Shown here: positions 8,558 through 18,580 of the stretch, one piece after another | How positions within the stretch are numbered: position 1 is the first letter of the stretch | Layout of the letters: the number at the start of each line of letters is the position of its first letter | DNA from: Shewanella atlantica | GTDB taxonomy: Bacteria > Pseudomonadota > Gammaproteobacteria > Enterobacterales > Shewanellaceae | Reading direction: 5' to 3' | Assembly (NCBI RefSeq): GCF_003966265.1 | Contig: NZ_RXNV01000004.1 | Span: 248,001 to 312,000 of the forward strand | DNA: 64,000 nucleotides | Translations under genes and position numbers: made by a program | Notes under the pieces: generated by a model | Database searches by the model: none | Told to the model about the DNA's origin: nothing | Seen by the model: only the letters and a program-made list of their open reading frames with translations

Positions 8558-9430
8558 TTACCAACCCGTCTTAGTACGTAATGCTGTGCCGATTTCAGCA
8601 AGTGAACGTACTGTAGTCACGCCTGCGGCTTCAAGAGCAGCAAACTTGTCTTCAGCCGTACCTTTACCGCCAGCGATAATCGCGCCGGCATGGCCCATAC
8701 GCTTACCTTCAGGTGCTGTAACACCTGCAATGTATGAAACAACAGGCTTAGTCACGTTAGCTTGGATATATTCGGCCGCTTCTTCTTCAGCAGTACCACC
8801 AATTTCACCAATCATTACGATTGCTTCAGTTAGCGGATCATTTTGGAACATCTCCAAAACGTCGATGAAGTTAGTACCGGGAATTGGGTCTCCACCGATA
8901 CCAACACAAGTAGACTGACCAAAACCTTCATCGGTAGTCTGCTTAACCGCTTCATAAGTAAGCGTACCAGAGCGAGAAACAATACCAACTTTACCAGGCT
9001 TATGGATGTGACCAGGCATAATACCAATCTTACACTCACCCGGAGTGATAACACCCGGACAGTTAGGACCGATCATGCGAACGCCAGTCTCTTCAAGCTT
9101 AACTTTAACCTGAAGCATATCTAAGGTTGGGATCCCTTCAGTGATACAAACGATGAGCTCAATGCCACCGTCAATCGCTTCAAGAATCGCATCTTTACAA
9201 AATGGTGCCGGTACGTAGATAACAGTCGCTGTTGCACCTGTTTCAGCTACGGCATCTTTAACAGTATTAAATACCGGAAGACCCAGGTGAACCTGACCGC
9301 CTTTCCCTGGTGATACACCGCCGACCATCTGCGTACCATAATCGATAGCTTGCTCAGAGTGGAAAGTACCTTGACCGCCAGTGAAACCCTGACAGATAAC
9401 TTTAGTATCTTTATTGATTAAGATAGACAT
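8558..9430 (-). CDS. sucD: Succinyl-CoA ligase, alpha subunit
   Basis: Catalyses, with SucC, succinyl-CoA + NDP/ADP + Pi to succinate + NTP/ATP in the TCA cycle. The 290-residue protein has the CoA-binding Rossmann start [15 protein letters not shown], the GPNCPGVI segment, and the phosphorylated His247 in MGHAGAI. Length and sequence are normal for the family. Its ATG shares one base with the sucC stop (TAATG), so translation is coupled and equal subunit synthesis is likely. It is the last gene of the sdh-suc cluster. Confidence 0.97.
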   Translation of the reverse strand: MSILINKDTKVICQGFTGGQGTFHSEQAIDYGTQMVGGVSPGKGGQVHLGLPVFNTVKDAVAETGATATVIYVPAPFCKDAILEAIDGGIELIVCITEGIPTLDMLQVKVKLEETGVRMIGPNCPGVITPGECKIGIMPGHIHKPGKVGIVSRSGTLTYEAVKQTTDEGFGQSTCVGIGGDPIPGTNFIDVLEMFQNDPLTEAIVMIGEIGGTAEEEAAEYIQANVTKPVVSYIAGVTAPEGKRMGHAGAIIAGGKGTAEDKFAALEAAGVTTVRSLAEIGTALRTKTGW

Positions 9431-10596
9431 TATTTGCCCTCCGCAGCTTTAACAACTTGCTCAGCTGCGTCAGTTAGACTTGTAGCTGCGATGATATCAA
9501 GATCAGAACTTGCCAGTACTTCACGACCAAGATCGGCGTTAGTACCTTCAAGGCGAACGACAACAGGTACGGTTACAGCCACCTCTTTAACTGCGCCGAT
9601 AATACCTTCAGCGATCATGTCACAACGAACGATACCACCGAAGATGTTAACCAATACGGCTTTAACATTGTCATCTGACAAGATGATCTTGAATGCTTCA
9701 GCTACACGCTCTTTAGTCGCTCCGCCGCCAACATCGAGGAAGTTCGCTGGCTTGCCACCATGTAGGTTTACGATATCCATCGTACCCATAGCCAGGCCTG
9801 CACCGTTAACCATGCAGCCGACGTTTCCGTCTAGTGCAACATAGTTAAGTTCAAACTTAGCCGCATGAGCTTCACGAGCATCATCTTGTGATGGATCGTG
9901 CATGTCACGGATTTTCTCTTGACGGAACAATGCATTACCATCGATACCAATCTTACCATCGAGACAGTGAATATTGCCTTCGTCAGTAATCACTAATGGG
10001 TTGATTTCAAGCAGTGCAAAATCATGATCTTCAAACATTTTCGCTAAACCCATAAAGACTTTAGTGAATTGCTTCATTTGAGTCGGGTTTAGACCTAGCT
10101 TGAATCCAAGATCACGTGCCTGGTATGGCTGAGGGCCCGTTAGAGGATCGATGATGGCTTTGTGAATAAGCTCTGGCGTTTCTTCAGCCACAGTCTCAAT
10201 TTCAACACCACCTTCGGTAGACGCCATAAACACAACACGACGTGTTGAACGGTCTACAACGGCACCCAGGTACAATTCATTCGCAATGTCAGTACAGCTT
10301 TCGACTAAAATTTTAGCGACTGGCTGTCCTTTCTCATCAGTCTGGTAAGTCACTAAGTTCTTACCTAACCAATGTTCAGCAAATGCTCTGATCTCTTCTT
10401 TAGAGCCTGTAACTTTAACGCCACCTGCTTTACCACGGCCGCCTGCGTGTACTTGACACTTAACAACCCACATATCTCCGCCAATACGGCCTGCCGCTTC
10501 AACAGCTTCTTGAGGTGTGTCACAAGCGAAACCTTCTGACACTGGTAAACCATATTCGGCAAATAGGGCTTTAGCCTGATACTCATGCAAATTCAT
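9430..10596 (-). CDS. sucC: Succinyl-CoA ligase, beta subunit
   Basis: The 388-residue ATP-grasp subunit, which binds nucleotide and forms the alpha2beta2 enzyme with SucD. It starts [22 protein letters not shown]-like, carries the ATP-grasp [12 protein letters not shown] loop, and ends with the [16 protein letters not shown] and [16 protein letters not shown] segments typical of the family. It is separated from sucB by 114 bases that contain two hairpins but no T-tract, and overlaps sucD by one base. Confidence 0.97.
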   Translation of the reverse strand: MNLHEYQAKALFAEYGLPVSEGFACDTPQEAVEAAGRIGGDMWVVKCQVHAGGRGKAGGVKVTGSKEEIRAFAEHWLGKNLVTYQTDEKGQPVAKILVESCTDIANELYLGAVVDRSTRRVVFMASTEGGVEIETVAEETPELIHKAIIDPLTGPQPYQARDLGFKLGLNPTQMKQFTKVFMGLAKMFEDHDFALLEINPLVITDEGNIHCLDGKIGIDGNALFRQEKIRDMHDPSQDDAREAHAAKFELNYVALDGNVGCMVNGAGLAMGTMDIVNLHGGKPANFLDVGGGATKERVAEAFKIILSDDNVKAVLVNIFGGIVRCDMIAEGIIGAVKEVAVTVPVVVRLEGTNADLGREVLASSDLDIIAATSLTDAAEQVVKAAEGK

Positions 10597-10630
10597 GATG
10601 ATCTATCCGTATACTTCTTATCAAATCCAA

Positions 10631-10691
10631 CTGGCTCTTTTGGGGCCAGTAACGAGGGTATTTACTCATTATCTCATCGAGATAATGAGTA
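10631..10691. other. Two hairpins in the sucB-sucC junction
   Basis: CTGGC (10631-10635) pairs with GCCAG (10645-10649), and a perfect 13-bp arm TACTCATTATCTC (10663-10675) pairs with its complement at 10679-10691 around a 3-base loop. No T-run follows, so this is more likely an mRNA-stability or processing structure than a terminator. Confidence 0.65.
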
Positions 10692-10710
10692 TGGTGTCAC
10701 TGCGCTATTT

Positions 10711-11898
10711 TTATAAATCAAGCAGTAAACGAGTTGGGTCTTCGAGGAAGTCCTTAATGGCAACCAAGAATCCAACAGACTCACGGCCATCGACAATACG
10801 ATGGTCATAAGATAGTGCCAGGTACATCATAGGCAGGATTTCAACCTGCCCATTGACTGCCATTGGGCGATCTTTAATGGCATGCATGCCTAAGATTGCG
10901 CTTTGTGGCAGGTTAAGAATTGGTGTAGACATTAGTGAGCCAAATACGCCACCGTTAGTCACGGTGAAGTTACCGCCGGTCATGTCGGCTACAGTTAGCT
11001 TACCGTCACGGCCTTTGATGGCTAGCTCACGAACGTTACGTTCGATATCGGCCAGACTCATAGTATCTGTGTCACGAAGTACCGGTGTTACCAGACCACG
11101 AGGCGTAGATACCGCGATACTCACGTCGAAGTAGTTGTGATACACCAAGTCATCGCCATCGATAGAGGCATTAACTTCAGGGTAACGTTTCAGTGCTTCT
11201 GTCACAGCTTTTACGTAGAAAGACATAAAGCCTAAACGAATACCATGGCGCTTCTCAAAGATCTCCTGGTACTGCTTACGGATATCCATGATTGGCTTCA
11301 TGTTCACTTCGTTAAACGTCGTCAGCATAGCCGTTGAGTTTTTAGCTTCTAGCAGACGGTTAGCAATCGTCTTACGAAGACGCGTCATAGGAACACGCTT
11401 CTCGCTACGCTCTGCTAACGGTGCTACAGCAGCTGGTGCGCTTACCGGAGCCGGCGTTGCTTTGGCATTTTTAACGAAAGCTTCGACGTCTTCTTTACTG
11501 ATACGACCACCAACACCTGTACCTTTGACCTTGCTTGCATCGACATTGTGCTCGGCAATCAGGCGGCGTACAGAAGGGCTTAGAGCGTCATTAGAATCTT
11601 CTGTAGCTTCCGGAGTCGCGGCTTCGGCTTCCGCCTTAGTCACTTCCTGCCCTGCAACTGCGCCGGCAACAAATTTAGCGATAACGGCTTCAGCAAGGAC
11701 TGTGTCCCCCTCTTCGGCCAAAAATTCCGCTATTTGACCATCTTCAGGGGCCACAACTTCGAGTACAACTTTATCAGTTTCGATATCAACCAAGTTTTGA
11801 TCACGAGAAACTTGTTCACCAGCTTGAACATGCCAAGTAGCAATAGTTGCATCGGCAACTGATTCTGGCAATACGGGTACCTTAATTTCGATACTCAT
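10711..11898 (-). CDS. sucB: 2-oxoglutarate dehydrogenase E2, dihydrolipoyl succinyltransferase
   Basis: Core subunit of the 2-oxoglutarate dehydrogenase complex; transfers succinyl from lipoate to CoA. Domains in order: lipoyl domain with the lipoylated Lys43 in ETDKVVLEV (residues 1-75), an Ala/Glu-rich linker, the peripheral-subunit-binding domain [20 protein letters not shown] (about 107-143), an Ala/Pro linker, and the catalytic domain with His366 and Asp370 in [11 protein letters not shown]. The 395-residue length is normal. It follows sucA by 29 bases, in the usual order. Confidence 0.97.
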   Translation of the reverse strand: MSIEIKVPVLPESVADATIATWHVQAGEQVSRDQNLVDIETDKVVLEVVAPEDGQIAEFLAEEGDTVLAEAVIAKFVAGAVAGQEVTKAEAEAATPEATEDSNDALSPSVRRLIAEHNVDASKVKGTGVGGRISKEDVEAFVKNAKATPAPVSAPAAVAPLAERSEKRVPMTRLRKTIANRLLEAKNSTAMLTTFNEVNMKPIMDIRKQYQEIFEKRHGIRLGFMSFYVKAVTEALKRYPEVNASIDGDDLVYHNYFDVSIAVSTPRGLVTPVLRDTDTMSLADIERNVRELAIKGRDGKLTVADMTGGNFTVTNGGVFGSLMSTPILNLPQSAILGMHAIKDRPMAVNGQVEILPMMYLALSYDHRIVDGRESVGFLVAIKDFLEDPTRLLLDL

Positions 11899-11927
11899 GG
11901 GGAGCTATCCTTTTAAATTATCTATTA

Positions 11928-14750
11928 CTACAGTTTTAATGCGCTATTAATCAAAGATTCTTGTTGCTGAGCATGCAATGCCGGGTAACCACATGCAGGA
12001 GCAGCAGAAGCTTCACGACCGGCATAAGTTAACTGGGCACCTGCTGGAATTGAGCTCCAGAAGTGATGCTGACTACAGTACCAGGCGCCTTGGTTTTGAG
12101 GCTCTTCCTGGCACCAGACAAAATCTTTGACGTGCTGATAATCGGCCAAAATCGTTTGCATATCGTCATGAGGGAACGGATATAACTGCTCCACACGAAC
12201 GAGGGCGACATTAGTAACATTCTCTTTGCGACGTTTCTCTAATAGTTCGAAGTAAACTTTACCACTACAGAAAACCACACGGTCAACGTTAGCACTATCT
12301 AAGCTTTCCATCTCAGGAATGATGTTCTGGAAGCTGCCTTGGGCAAGCTCTTCCATACTAGATACAGCTAATGGATGACGCAGCAGTGATTTTGGAGACA
12401 TCACAACGAGCGGACGACGCATAGGTCTGACAACCTGACGACGAAGCATATGGTAAACCTGCGCCGGAGTAGAAGGCACACAGACTTGCATGTTGTGATT
12501 AGCACAAAGCTGTAGGAATCGTTCCAGTCGAGCACTCGAGTGCTCCGGTCCCTGACCTTCGTAGCCATGAGGCAGTAACATAGTCAGACCACAAAGACGG
12601 CCCCACTTCTGCTCACCCGATGACAGGAATTGATCGATAACCACTTGAGCACAGTTGGCAAAGTCACCAAATTGCGCTTCCCAAAGCGTTAATCCACCAG
12701 GCTCTGCCGTAGCGTAACCATATTCGAATGCCAGAACAGATGCCTCAGACAATACTGAATCTGTAATGTCGATAGGACCCTGCTCATCGGTAATGTTGCG
12801 GAGCGGCATGTATGCCGTCGCATCATTTTGATTATGCAGAACCGCATGGCGGTGGAAGAAGGTACCACGACCTGAATCCTGACCTGTGATTCGAATGCGT
12901 TTCTTATCTTCAAGAATAGACGCATAAGCCAGAGTCTCTGCAAAGCCCCAATCGAGGAGTTTTTCACCGGTAGCCATCAAGGCCCGATCTTTGTAAATTT
13001 TGGCTACACGGGACTGAAGCTTATGACTTTCAGGCACATAGCTGATCTTTTCGGCTAAATACTTGATACGCTCCATCGACATCTGAGCAGGATATTCATC
13101 ATCCCACTCTTTGTTGATGTAAGGAGACCAGTCAACCGAATGCAATGTCATAGGACGCCATTCAGACACGACACAATCACCGTGGTCGAGTGCATCTCGA
13201 TAATCGTTGATCATAGAGGTGACATCGTCGGCAGCCAAGGTCTGCTCTTCTATCAGTCTATCGGCATAGATCTTACGAGGCGTTGGATGCTTCTTAATTT
13301 TAGCGTACATCAATGGCTGAGTCGCACTGGGCTCATCCGCTTCGTTATGACCATGGCGGCGATAACAAACCAGATCGATAACTACATCGCGCTTAAATTC
13401 GTTTCGATAATCGACAGCAAGCTGAGATACGAAAGCAACAGCTTCAGGATCATCCGCATTAACATGAAAAATCGGTGCCTGTACCATCTTAGCGATATCG
13501 GTACAGTACTCAGTTGAACGTACGTCTTCAGTCAAGTTAGTCGTAAAACCAACCTGATTGTTAACCACAATTCGAATACTACCGCCGACCTTGAAGCCAC
13601 GAGTTTGAGACATGTTGAATGTCTCTTGAACTATGCCTTGACCGGTAATGGCTGAATCACCATGAATAGTGATTGGTAATACTTTTAGTCCCTCTTCACA
13701 GCCGTGGCGGTCGAGTCGAGCGCGGACTGAACCCATGACAACCGGGTTCACGATCTCCAGATGAGATGGGTTAAACGCCAATGCAAGGTGAACGTTTCCG
13801 CCCGGCGTTTCAAAATCAGATGAGAAACCTTGATGGTATTTAACATCGCCTGAACCATTAAGTGCATCGCTATGTTTACCCGCGAATTCATCAAACAGTT
13901 CTGAAGGTTTTTTGCCTAATACGTTGATAAGTAGGTTGAGTCGGCCTCGGTGAGCCATACCAACAACCACTTCTTTAGTGCCGGCTTCGCCCGCACGATA
14001 GATTATCTCACGCATCATAGGCACTAACGCATCACCACCTTCCAGTGAGAAACGTTTTGCACCGGGGAACTTAGCACCCAGATACTTTTCCATACCTTCG
14101 GCGGCGTTTAAGCCGGTTAAGATACGTGTTTTAACGGATTTGTCGTAATTAGCTCTACCTAAAGAGGGCTCTAACCTTTGCTGTATCCAGCGTTTCTCAT
14201 CGGTATCGGTAATGTGCATGTATTCAGCACCGATAGAGCCACAATAAGTCGCTTTAAGGGCTTTAACAAGTTCGCCAAGCTGCATAGTGTCTCCACCATG
14301 AGCAAATGAACCGGTATTGAATTCACGCTGCATATCTTCGCCAGTTAAACCATGGAAGGCTGGATCCAGTTCAGAGACCTGATCACGTTTCCAAAGCTCC
14401 AGAGGATCTAAATTAGCATTCTGGTGACCACGGAATCGATGAGCGTTGATCATCTGTAGGACTTTAACTTGCTTAGCATCAACTTCCGGATCTGTCACTC
14501 GGGCAGAGCCCTTCTGACGACCTTCGAGCGCTAAACTACGAAAATAATCACGTACTTTAGAGTGAGTTGCTTCCGGCAGATCTTTCGATGCGCCATTCGC
14601 GTAAGGGAGGTTATCAAACACCACTTGCCAGTCTTGAGAAACAGACTGAGGGTCTTCTTGATAGGCTTCATACATCTCTTCTACATAGGTCGAATTAGCA
14701 CCACTTAGGTGTGATGATTCGAGCCAGGCTTTCATGATGCCTTGGTGCAT
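11928..14750 (-). CDS. sucA: 2-oxoglutarate dehydrogenase E1
   Basis: Thiamine-diphosphate enzyme that decarboxylates 2-oxoglutarate and passes succinyl to SucB. It has the E1 motifs MAHRGRLNLLINVLGK, HGDSAITGQGIVQE and RRHGHNEADEPSATQP. The ATG at 14750 is chosen (940 residues) because AAGGA lies six bases upstream and the N terminus then matches E. coli (KAWLxSSxLSGAN). The longer frame from a TTG at 14765 consists of that ribosome-binding site itself. A terminator-like hairpin lies between sdhB and this gene. Confidence 0.96.
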   Translation of the reverse strand: MHQGIMKAWLESSHLSGANSTYVEEMYEAYQEDPQSVSQDWQVVFDNLPYANGASKDLPEATHSKVRDYFRSLALEGRQKGSARVTDPEVDAKQVKVLQMINAHRFRGHQNANLDPLELWKRDQVSELDPAFHGLTGEDMQREFNTGSFAHGGDTMQLGELVKALKATYCGSIGAEYMHITDTDEKRWIQQRLEPSLGRANYDKSVKTRILTGLNAAEGMEKYLGAKFPGAKRFSLEGGDALVPMMREIIYRAGEAGTKEVVVGMAHRGRLNLLINVLGKKPSELFDEFAGKHSDALNGSGDVKYHQGFSSDFETPGGNVHLALAFNPSHLEIVNPVVMGSVRARLDRHGCEEGLKVLPITIHGDSAITGQGIVQETFNMSQTRGFKVGGSIRIVVNNQVGFTTNLTEDVRSTEYCTDIAKMVQAPIFHVNADDPEAVAFVSQLAVDYRNEFKRDVVIDLVCYRRHGHNEADEPSATQPLMYAKIKKHPTPRKIYADRLIEEQTLAADDVTSMINDYRDALDHGDCVVSEWRPMTLHSVDWSPYINKEWDDEYPAQMSMERIKYLAEKISYVPESHKLQSRVAKIYKDRALMATGEKLLDWGFAETLAYASILEDKKRIRITGQDSGRGTFFHRHAVLHNQNDATAYMPLRNITDEQGPIDITDSVLSEASVLAFEYGYATAEPGGLTLWEAQFGDFANCAQVVIDQFLSSGEQKWGRLCGLTMLLPHGYEGQGPEHSSARLERFLQLCANHNMQVCVPSTPAQVYHMLRRQVVRPMRRPLVVMSPKSLLRHPLAVSSMEELAQGSFQNIIPEMESLDSANVDRVVFCSGKVYFELLEKRRKENVTNVALVRVEQLYPFPHDDMQTILADYQHVKDFVWCQEEPQNQGAWYCSQHHFWSSIPAGAQLTYAGREASAAPACGYPALHAQQQESLINSALKL

Positions 14751-14869
14751 TTCTATTCCTTTCAAACTTTATACACTGTATTAGCCAAAGTCTTAAATGT
14801 GCACTCTTTGAGTTCAAACAAGAAGTACACAATCTGTGCCGCCCGAGAGCGATATACTGTAATTCCTTT

Positions 14870-14905
14870 ACATAAAAGAGCCACTTCCCAAATGAGAAGT
14901 GACTC
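14870..14905 (-). terminator. Terminator-like hairpin between sdhB and sucA
   Basis: On the minus strand GAGTCACTTC pairs with GAAGTGGCTC (one G-T wobble or mismatch) around an 8-base loop and is followed by TTTTATG. It could reduce read-through from sdhCDAB into sucABCD, or mark the 3' end of an sdh-only transcript. Confidence 0.55.
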
Positions 14906-14949
14906 CATCCGAGCTATATTATTATTGCTTTTAGCTCTTTATCTTGCAT

Positions 14950-15657
14950 TTACACTGCTCTCTTCAGCAACATAGACTTGATATGTCCGATTGCTTTGGT
15001 TGGATTAAGGCCTTTAGGGCAGACATCCACACAATTCATGATGCCGTGACAACGGAATACGCTGTACGCATCGTCGAGTTCAGATAAACGCTCTTCAGTT
15101 GCTGTATCACGGCTATCGATCAGGAAGCGATAGGCGTGCAATAAGCCGCTTGGTCCGATAAATTTATCGGGGTTCCACCAGAAAGATGGACAAGCGGTCG
15201 AACAACAAGCACACATGATACATTCATATAAACCATCTAAATGTTCACGCTCTTCAGGAGATTGCAGATGTTCACGCGCCGGCGTTTTTTCATCATTAAT
15301 CAAGTAAGGCTTGATCTTCTCATACTGCTTGTAGAACTGTGATAAGTCTACAATAACATCACGAACAACGGGCATTCCAGGCAGTGGTCTGATCTCTAAT
15401 TTTTTACCTTTAAAAGTAGAGATTGGCGTGATACACGCCAGACCATTTTTACCGTTCATGTTCAAGCCATCGGAACCACATACACCTTCACGGCATGAAC
15501 GGCGGAACGCTAACGTTGGATCTTGCTCTTTCAGAAGAATCAAAGCATCAAGGACCATCATATCGGAACCTTCTGCCACTTCTAATGTGTAATCCTTCAT
15601 GTAAGGCTTAGCGTCTACATCAGGATTATAGCGATAAACTGCGATATTCAAATTCAT
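14950..15657 (-). CDS. sdhB: Succinate dehydrogenase iron-sulfur subunit
   Basis: Carries the three iron-sulfur clusters that move electrons from SdhA FAD to ubiquinone. The [2Fe-2S] site is SCREGVCGSDG; the other clusters use CIMCACCSTACP and FRCHGIMNCVDVCPKG. The ATG at 15657 gives 235 residues and MNLNIAVYRYNPDVD, matching E. coli SdhB, with AAGGA seven bases upstream. An ATG at 15702 would overlap sdhA by 35 bases and add 15 unrelated residues, so it is rejected. It lies ten bases after sdhA. Confidence 0.97.
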   Translation of the reverse strand: MNLNIAVYRYNPDVDAKPYMKDYTLEVAEGSDMMVLDALILLKEQDPTLAFRRSCREGVCGSDGLNMNGKNGLACITPISTFKGKKLEIRPLPGMPVVRDVIVDLSQFYKQYEKIKPYLINDEKTPAREHLQSPEEREHLDGLYECIMCACCSTACPSFWWNPDKFIGPSGLLHAYRFLIDSRDTATEERLSELDDAYSVFRCHGIMNCVDVCPKGLNPTKAIGHIKSMLLKRAV

Positions 15658-15667
15658 CTCAATTTCC

Positions 15668-17434
15668 TTAGTAAGTACGCTTAATCGGCGGGAATGCATC
15701 ACGAAGCTTAGGCTCCATGTTTACAGCTCGGCGATCCATCTCTTCGGTTGCCGGGTCAAACAGGCTGTGACACAACCAGTTCTCATCATCACGGTCCAGA
15801 TAATCTTCACGTGAGTGCGCACCACGACTCTCTGTTCGATAGTTTGCCGCATAGGCTGTGGCTATCGCCGTTGCCATCAGGTTATCTAACTCTAAACACT
15901 CAATACGCTGAGTGTTGAACTCGGTTGAGTTGTCAGACAACTTAGCATTTTCCAGACGCTTACGAATTGCTTTAAGCTCTTTCAAGCCTTCAGCCATCGC
16001 GTCGCCGCTACGGAATACTGAGAAGTTAAGCTGCATACAAAGCTGCAGATCTTTACGGATTTGAACAGGGTCTTCACCGTCTTTATTGCCTTCCCAACGA
16101 TTGAGACGCTCAAGGGATTTAGCAATATCAGCCTCTGTCGCATCGATAGGTGTTGCAGTCTCATCTAAGGCTTTACCTAAGTGTTGACCTGCTGCGCGAC
16201 CGAAGACAACCAAATCGAGTAGTGAGTTACCACCTAAGCGGTTGGCGCCATGTACTGATACACAGGCAATTTCACCGACAGCGAATAGACCAACGACGTC
16301 ACTCTCGCTGCCATCAGCGTTCTTACGCAGCACCTGACCGCTAACTTTAGCCGGTAAACCGCCCATCATGTAGTGACATGTAGGAAGTACAGGAATAGGA
16401 CCATCTGCGGGATCGATATGAGCGAAGGTACGAGAAAGCTCACAAACACCAGGAAGACGCGCTTCCAGTGTCTCTTTACCTAAGTGATCCAGTTTAAGCA
16501 GACAATGCGGACCTAATGGGCCATCGAGACCACGACCTTCACGAATCTCTGTCATCATCGAACGTGCAACCACGTCACGAGATGCTAAATCTTTCGCATT
16601 AGGAGCATAACGCTCCATGAAGCGCTCGCCGTCTTTGTTCAGCAGGTATCCGCCTTCACCACGACAACCTTCAGTCACAAGTACACCCGCGCCGGCGATA
16701 CCGGTTGGGTGGAACTGCCACATTTCCATATCTTGCATCTGTACACCGGCACGCATCGCCATACCAACACCGTCACCGGTATTGATGTGAGCATTAGTGG
16801 TAGAGGCGAAGATACGCCCTGCACCACCCGTTGCCAGAACTGTCGCCTTAGCCTTGAAGTAAACAATTTCGCCACTTTCGATATCGATTGCAGTACAACC
16901 TACGATTGCGCCATCATCATTCTTAACTAAATCGAGGGCATACCACTCGGAGAAGACTTCAGTCTTGTGCTTAACATTTTGCTGGTAAAGACAGTGTAGA
17001 AGCGCATGACCCGTACGGTCAGCCGCTGCTGCGGTACGTGCAGCCTGTTCACCACCAAAGTTCTTGGATTGACCGCCGAAAGGACGTTGATAAATTTTAC
17101 CATTTTCGAAGCGAGAGAAAGGCAGACCCATCTGCTCAAGTTCGATAACCGCTTCCGGACCGGTTTTACACATAAACTCAATGGCTTCCTGGTCACCGAT
17201 AAAATCGGAACCTTTAACCGTATCGTACATGTGCTGTTCCCAATGGTCTTCATGAGCGTTACCTAACGCAACGGTGATACCACCCTGCGCAGATACCGTA
17301 TGAGAACGTGTCGGGAATACTTTAGATAACAGCGCACAGCTCTTACCCTCTTTAGAAATCTGTAATGCGGCTCGCATACCCGCGCCACCAGCGCCGATAA
17401 CAATTGCATCAAATTCGCGAACTGGAATACTCAC
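15668..17434 (-). CDS. sdhA: Succinate dehydrogenase flavoprotein subunit
   Basis: Oxidises succinate to fumarate on covalently bound FAD. The 588-residue protein has the Rossmann motif GAGGAGM (14-20), the FAD-linked His45 in SHTVSAQGG, and active-site segments [20 protein letters not shown] and [18 protein letters not shown]. It starts with GTG directly after the sdhD TAA stop, so translation is probably coupled. Protein start [14 protein letters not shown] matches E. coli MKLPVREFDAVVIG. Confidence 0.98.
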   Translation of the reverse strand: MSIPVREFDAIVIGAGGAGMRAALQISKEGKSCALLSKVFPTRSHTVSAQGGITVALGNAHEDHWEQHMYDTVKGSDFIGDQEAIEFMCKTGPEAVIELEQMGLPFSRFENGKIYQRPFGGQSKNFGGEQAARTAAAADRTGHALLHCLYQQNVKHKTEVFSEWYALDLVKNDDGAIVGCTAIDIESGEIVYFKAKATVLATGGAGRIFASTTNAHINTGDGVGMAMRAGVQMQDMEMWQFHPTGIAGAGVLVTEGCRGEGGYLLNKDGERFMERYAPNAKDLASRDVVARSMMTEIREGRGLDGPLGPHCLLKLDHLGKETLEARLPGVCELSRTFAHIDPADGPIPVLPTCHYMMGGLPAKVSGQVLRKNADGSESDVVGLFAVGEIACVSVHGANRLGGNSLLDLVVFGRAAGQHLGKALDETATPIDATEADIAKSLERLNRWEGNKDGEDPVQIRKDLQLCMQLNFSVFRSGDAMAEGLKELKAIRKRLENAKLSDNSTEFNTQRIECLELDNLMATAIATAYAANYRTESRGAHSREDYLDRDDENWLCHSLFDPATEEMDRRAVNMEPKLRDAFPPIKRTY

Positions 17435-17782
17435 TTAAACACCCCACACTATCAAAATGCCTGCCGCCAAATATGAGAAGGCAGCTACGACAAAAACAAA
17501 CTGAAGTACACCACGTAGAGCCAGTGGCTTGACATAGTCCGTAAGTACTTGCCAGATACCAATCCACGAGTGAATTAACACCGAGACCAGGGCAAGTAAG
17601 GTGAAGACTTTCATCGGCAATGCGCTGAATAAACCATGCCATGCGTCATAAGTCAGTGGAGAGCTACACGCAATAAATCCAACCAGGAAAATGGTGTAAC
17701 AGGTCAGGATAATTGCACTTGCACGTATAAGAATAAAGTCATGGACACCGCTGCGACCAAGACTTGCTGCGTTAGTTACCAT
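17435..17782 (-). CDS. sdhD: Succinate dehydrogenase membrane anchor subunit
   Basis: One of two membrane subunits that bind heme b and ubiquinone. From the ATG at 17782 the 115-residue protein reads [20 protein letters not shown], close to E. coli SdhD, and has three hydrophobic helices; the [10 protein letters not shown] and [20 protein letters not shown] segments are family hallmarks. GGGGA lies seven bases upstream. A longer frame to 17941 lies within sdhC and is not used. It overlaps the sdhC end by seven bases and touches the sdhA start. Confidence 0.96.
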   Translation of the reverse strand: MVTNAASLGRSGVHDFILIRASAIILTCYTIFLVGFIACSSPLTYDAWHGLFSALPMKVFTLLALVSVLIHSWIGIWQVLTDYVKPLALRGVLQFVFVVAAFSYLAAGILIVWGV

Positions 17783-18150
17783 ACCCAAATCCCCACTATG
17801 ATTGAAAACACGATTGACAGTGCAAACGCGACTTTTGCTGAAGCTATGCCTGAGGCCAACTCTTCCCAGCGTCCGGTATCCATTATCAAATGGCGAACGC
17901 CAACGATAAGGTGATAACCGAGAGCGGTAAGAATTCCCCAAATGACAAACTTAACCAACAAATTATCAAAAAGAGATTGTGTCGCTGCGAAACTCTCAGG
18001 AGATGCTAAAGATTCATTTAACAACCAGATAAGAATACCGACAGCAAACAGCATGATGACACCGGATACACGGTGAAGGATGGACGCAATCGCTGTTGCA
18101 GGGAAGCGAATGGTCTGCAGATCTAAATGGACAGGTCTTTGCTTTTTCAC
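17776..18150 (-). CDS. sdhC: Succinate dehydrogenase cytochrome b556 subunit
   Basis: First gene of the sdhCDAB-sucABCD cluster. The 124-residue protein has three membrane helices, the [20 protein letters not shown] start and SILHRVSG motif, and the heme-ligand region [15 protein letters not shown] is the only plausible start: the frame upstream has no ATG, and E. coli also has Val-Lys-Lys at this point. A perfect CRP site lies 68-83 bases upstream, with an ArcA-like site beyond it. Confidence 0.95.
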   Translation of the reverse strand: MKKQRPVHLDLQTIRFPATAIASILHRVSGVIMLFAVGILIWLLNESLASPESFAATQSLFDNLLVKFVIWGILTALGYHLIVGVRHLIMDTGRWEELASGIASAKVAFALSIVFSIIVGIWVW

Positions 18151-18190
18151 GTTCTGCTCACTCTGCTCAATTGAGCTATATTTTTGTTAT

Positions 18191-18205
18191 ACGAAACGCT
18201 TTCGT
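18191..18205. promoter_or_regulatory. Palindrome in the sdhC leader
   Basis: ACGAAA-CGC-TTTCGT is a perfect 6+6 inverted repeat between the CRP site and the sdhC start. It could be an operator or a small leader hairpin; the odd-length centre does not fit a usual LacI-family operator. Confidence 0.35.
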
Positions 18206-18217
18206 TCAATTTTTAAC

Positions 18218-18233
18218 TGTGACACAGGTCACA
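18218..18233. promoter_or_regulatory. CRP binding site upstream of sdhC
   Basis: TGTGACACAGGTCACA is a perfect TGTGA-N6-TCACA palindrome, 68-83 bases before the sdhC start. CRP is known to activate sdh in E. coli and is a major respiratory regulator in Shewanella. Confidence 0.8.
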
Positions 18234-18258
18234 ATCAAGGTCTGCGCAAAAGAAAAGT

Positions 18259-18275
18259 TTAAACAAACAATTAAC
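18259..18275 (-). promoter_or_regulatory. ArcA-like site upstream of sdhC
   Basis: On the minus strand GTTAATTGTTTGTTTAA holds two GTTAA/GTTTA-type half-sites 11 bases apart, the direct-repeat pattern of ArcA boxes. ArcA represses sdh under low oxygen in enteric bacteria. The match is imperfect. Confidence 0.4.
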
Positions 18276-18504
18276 AATTTAGATCTCACTAATTAAGCGC
18301 GTAAAAAAGTATTAACTAAATAGTAATGAATGCAGCTCTGTAGAGCCGGAGCAAGTATACAAGGGGCAAATGTCAAATACAAACATCACATTATGCAAAT
18401 TTTGTTTTTTTGGTAAAAAAATCTGCCAAGCTGCTGTTCTATCATGGGGTTTGAGCAAAATAAGACCATGGTCTAACGAATTTAAACACTTATTTAAATT
18501 GAAA

Positions 18505-18520
18505 TGTGATCTAGATTCAC
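18505..18520. promoter_or_regulatory. CRP-like site with 7-base spacer upstream of gltA
   Basis: TGTGATCTAGATTCAC, preceded by AAA, is the ideal CRP core with one extra T, giving a 7-base instead of a 6-base spacer. It lies about 60 bases before the gltA start. Binding strength cannot be judged from sequence. Confidence 0.4.
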
Positions 18521-18580
18521 TGTAAAGTATTGTCGTTTGATAAGCCGCACTCACATAAGAATGAAGTAAGGAGAACGGGT

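Larger units (their letters stand above)
18151..18580. other. Divergent control region, sdhC / gltA
   Basis: This 430-base AT-rich region drives the TCA cluster leftward and gltA rightward. It contains the CRP site (18218), ArcA-like site (18259), leader palindrome (18191) and CRP-like site (18505). The middle part (18280-18500) has no further structure that I can support and no ORF. Confidence 0.7.

Noticed and set aside
17783-17941. Longer sdhD frame
   Set aside because: It runs inside sdhC; the ATG at 17782 matches the start of E. coli SdhD.
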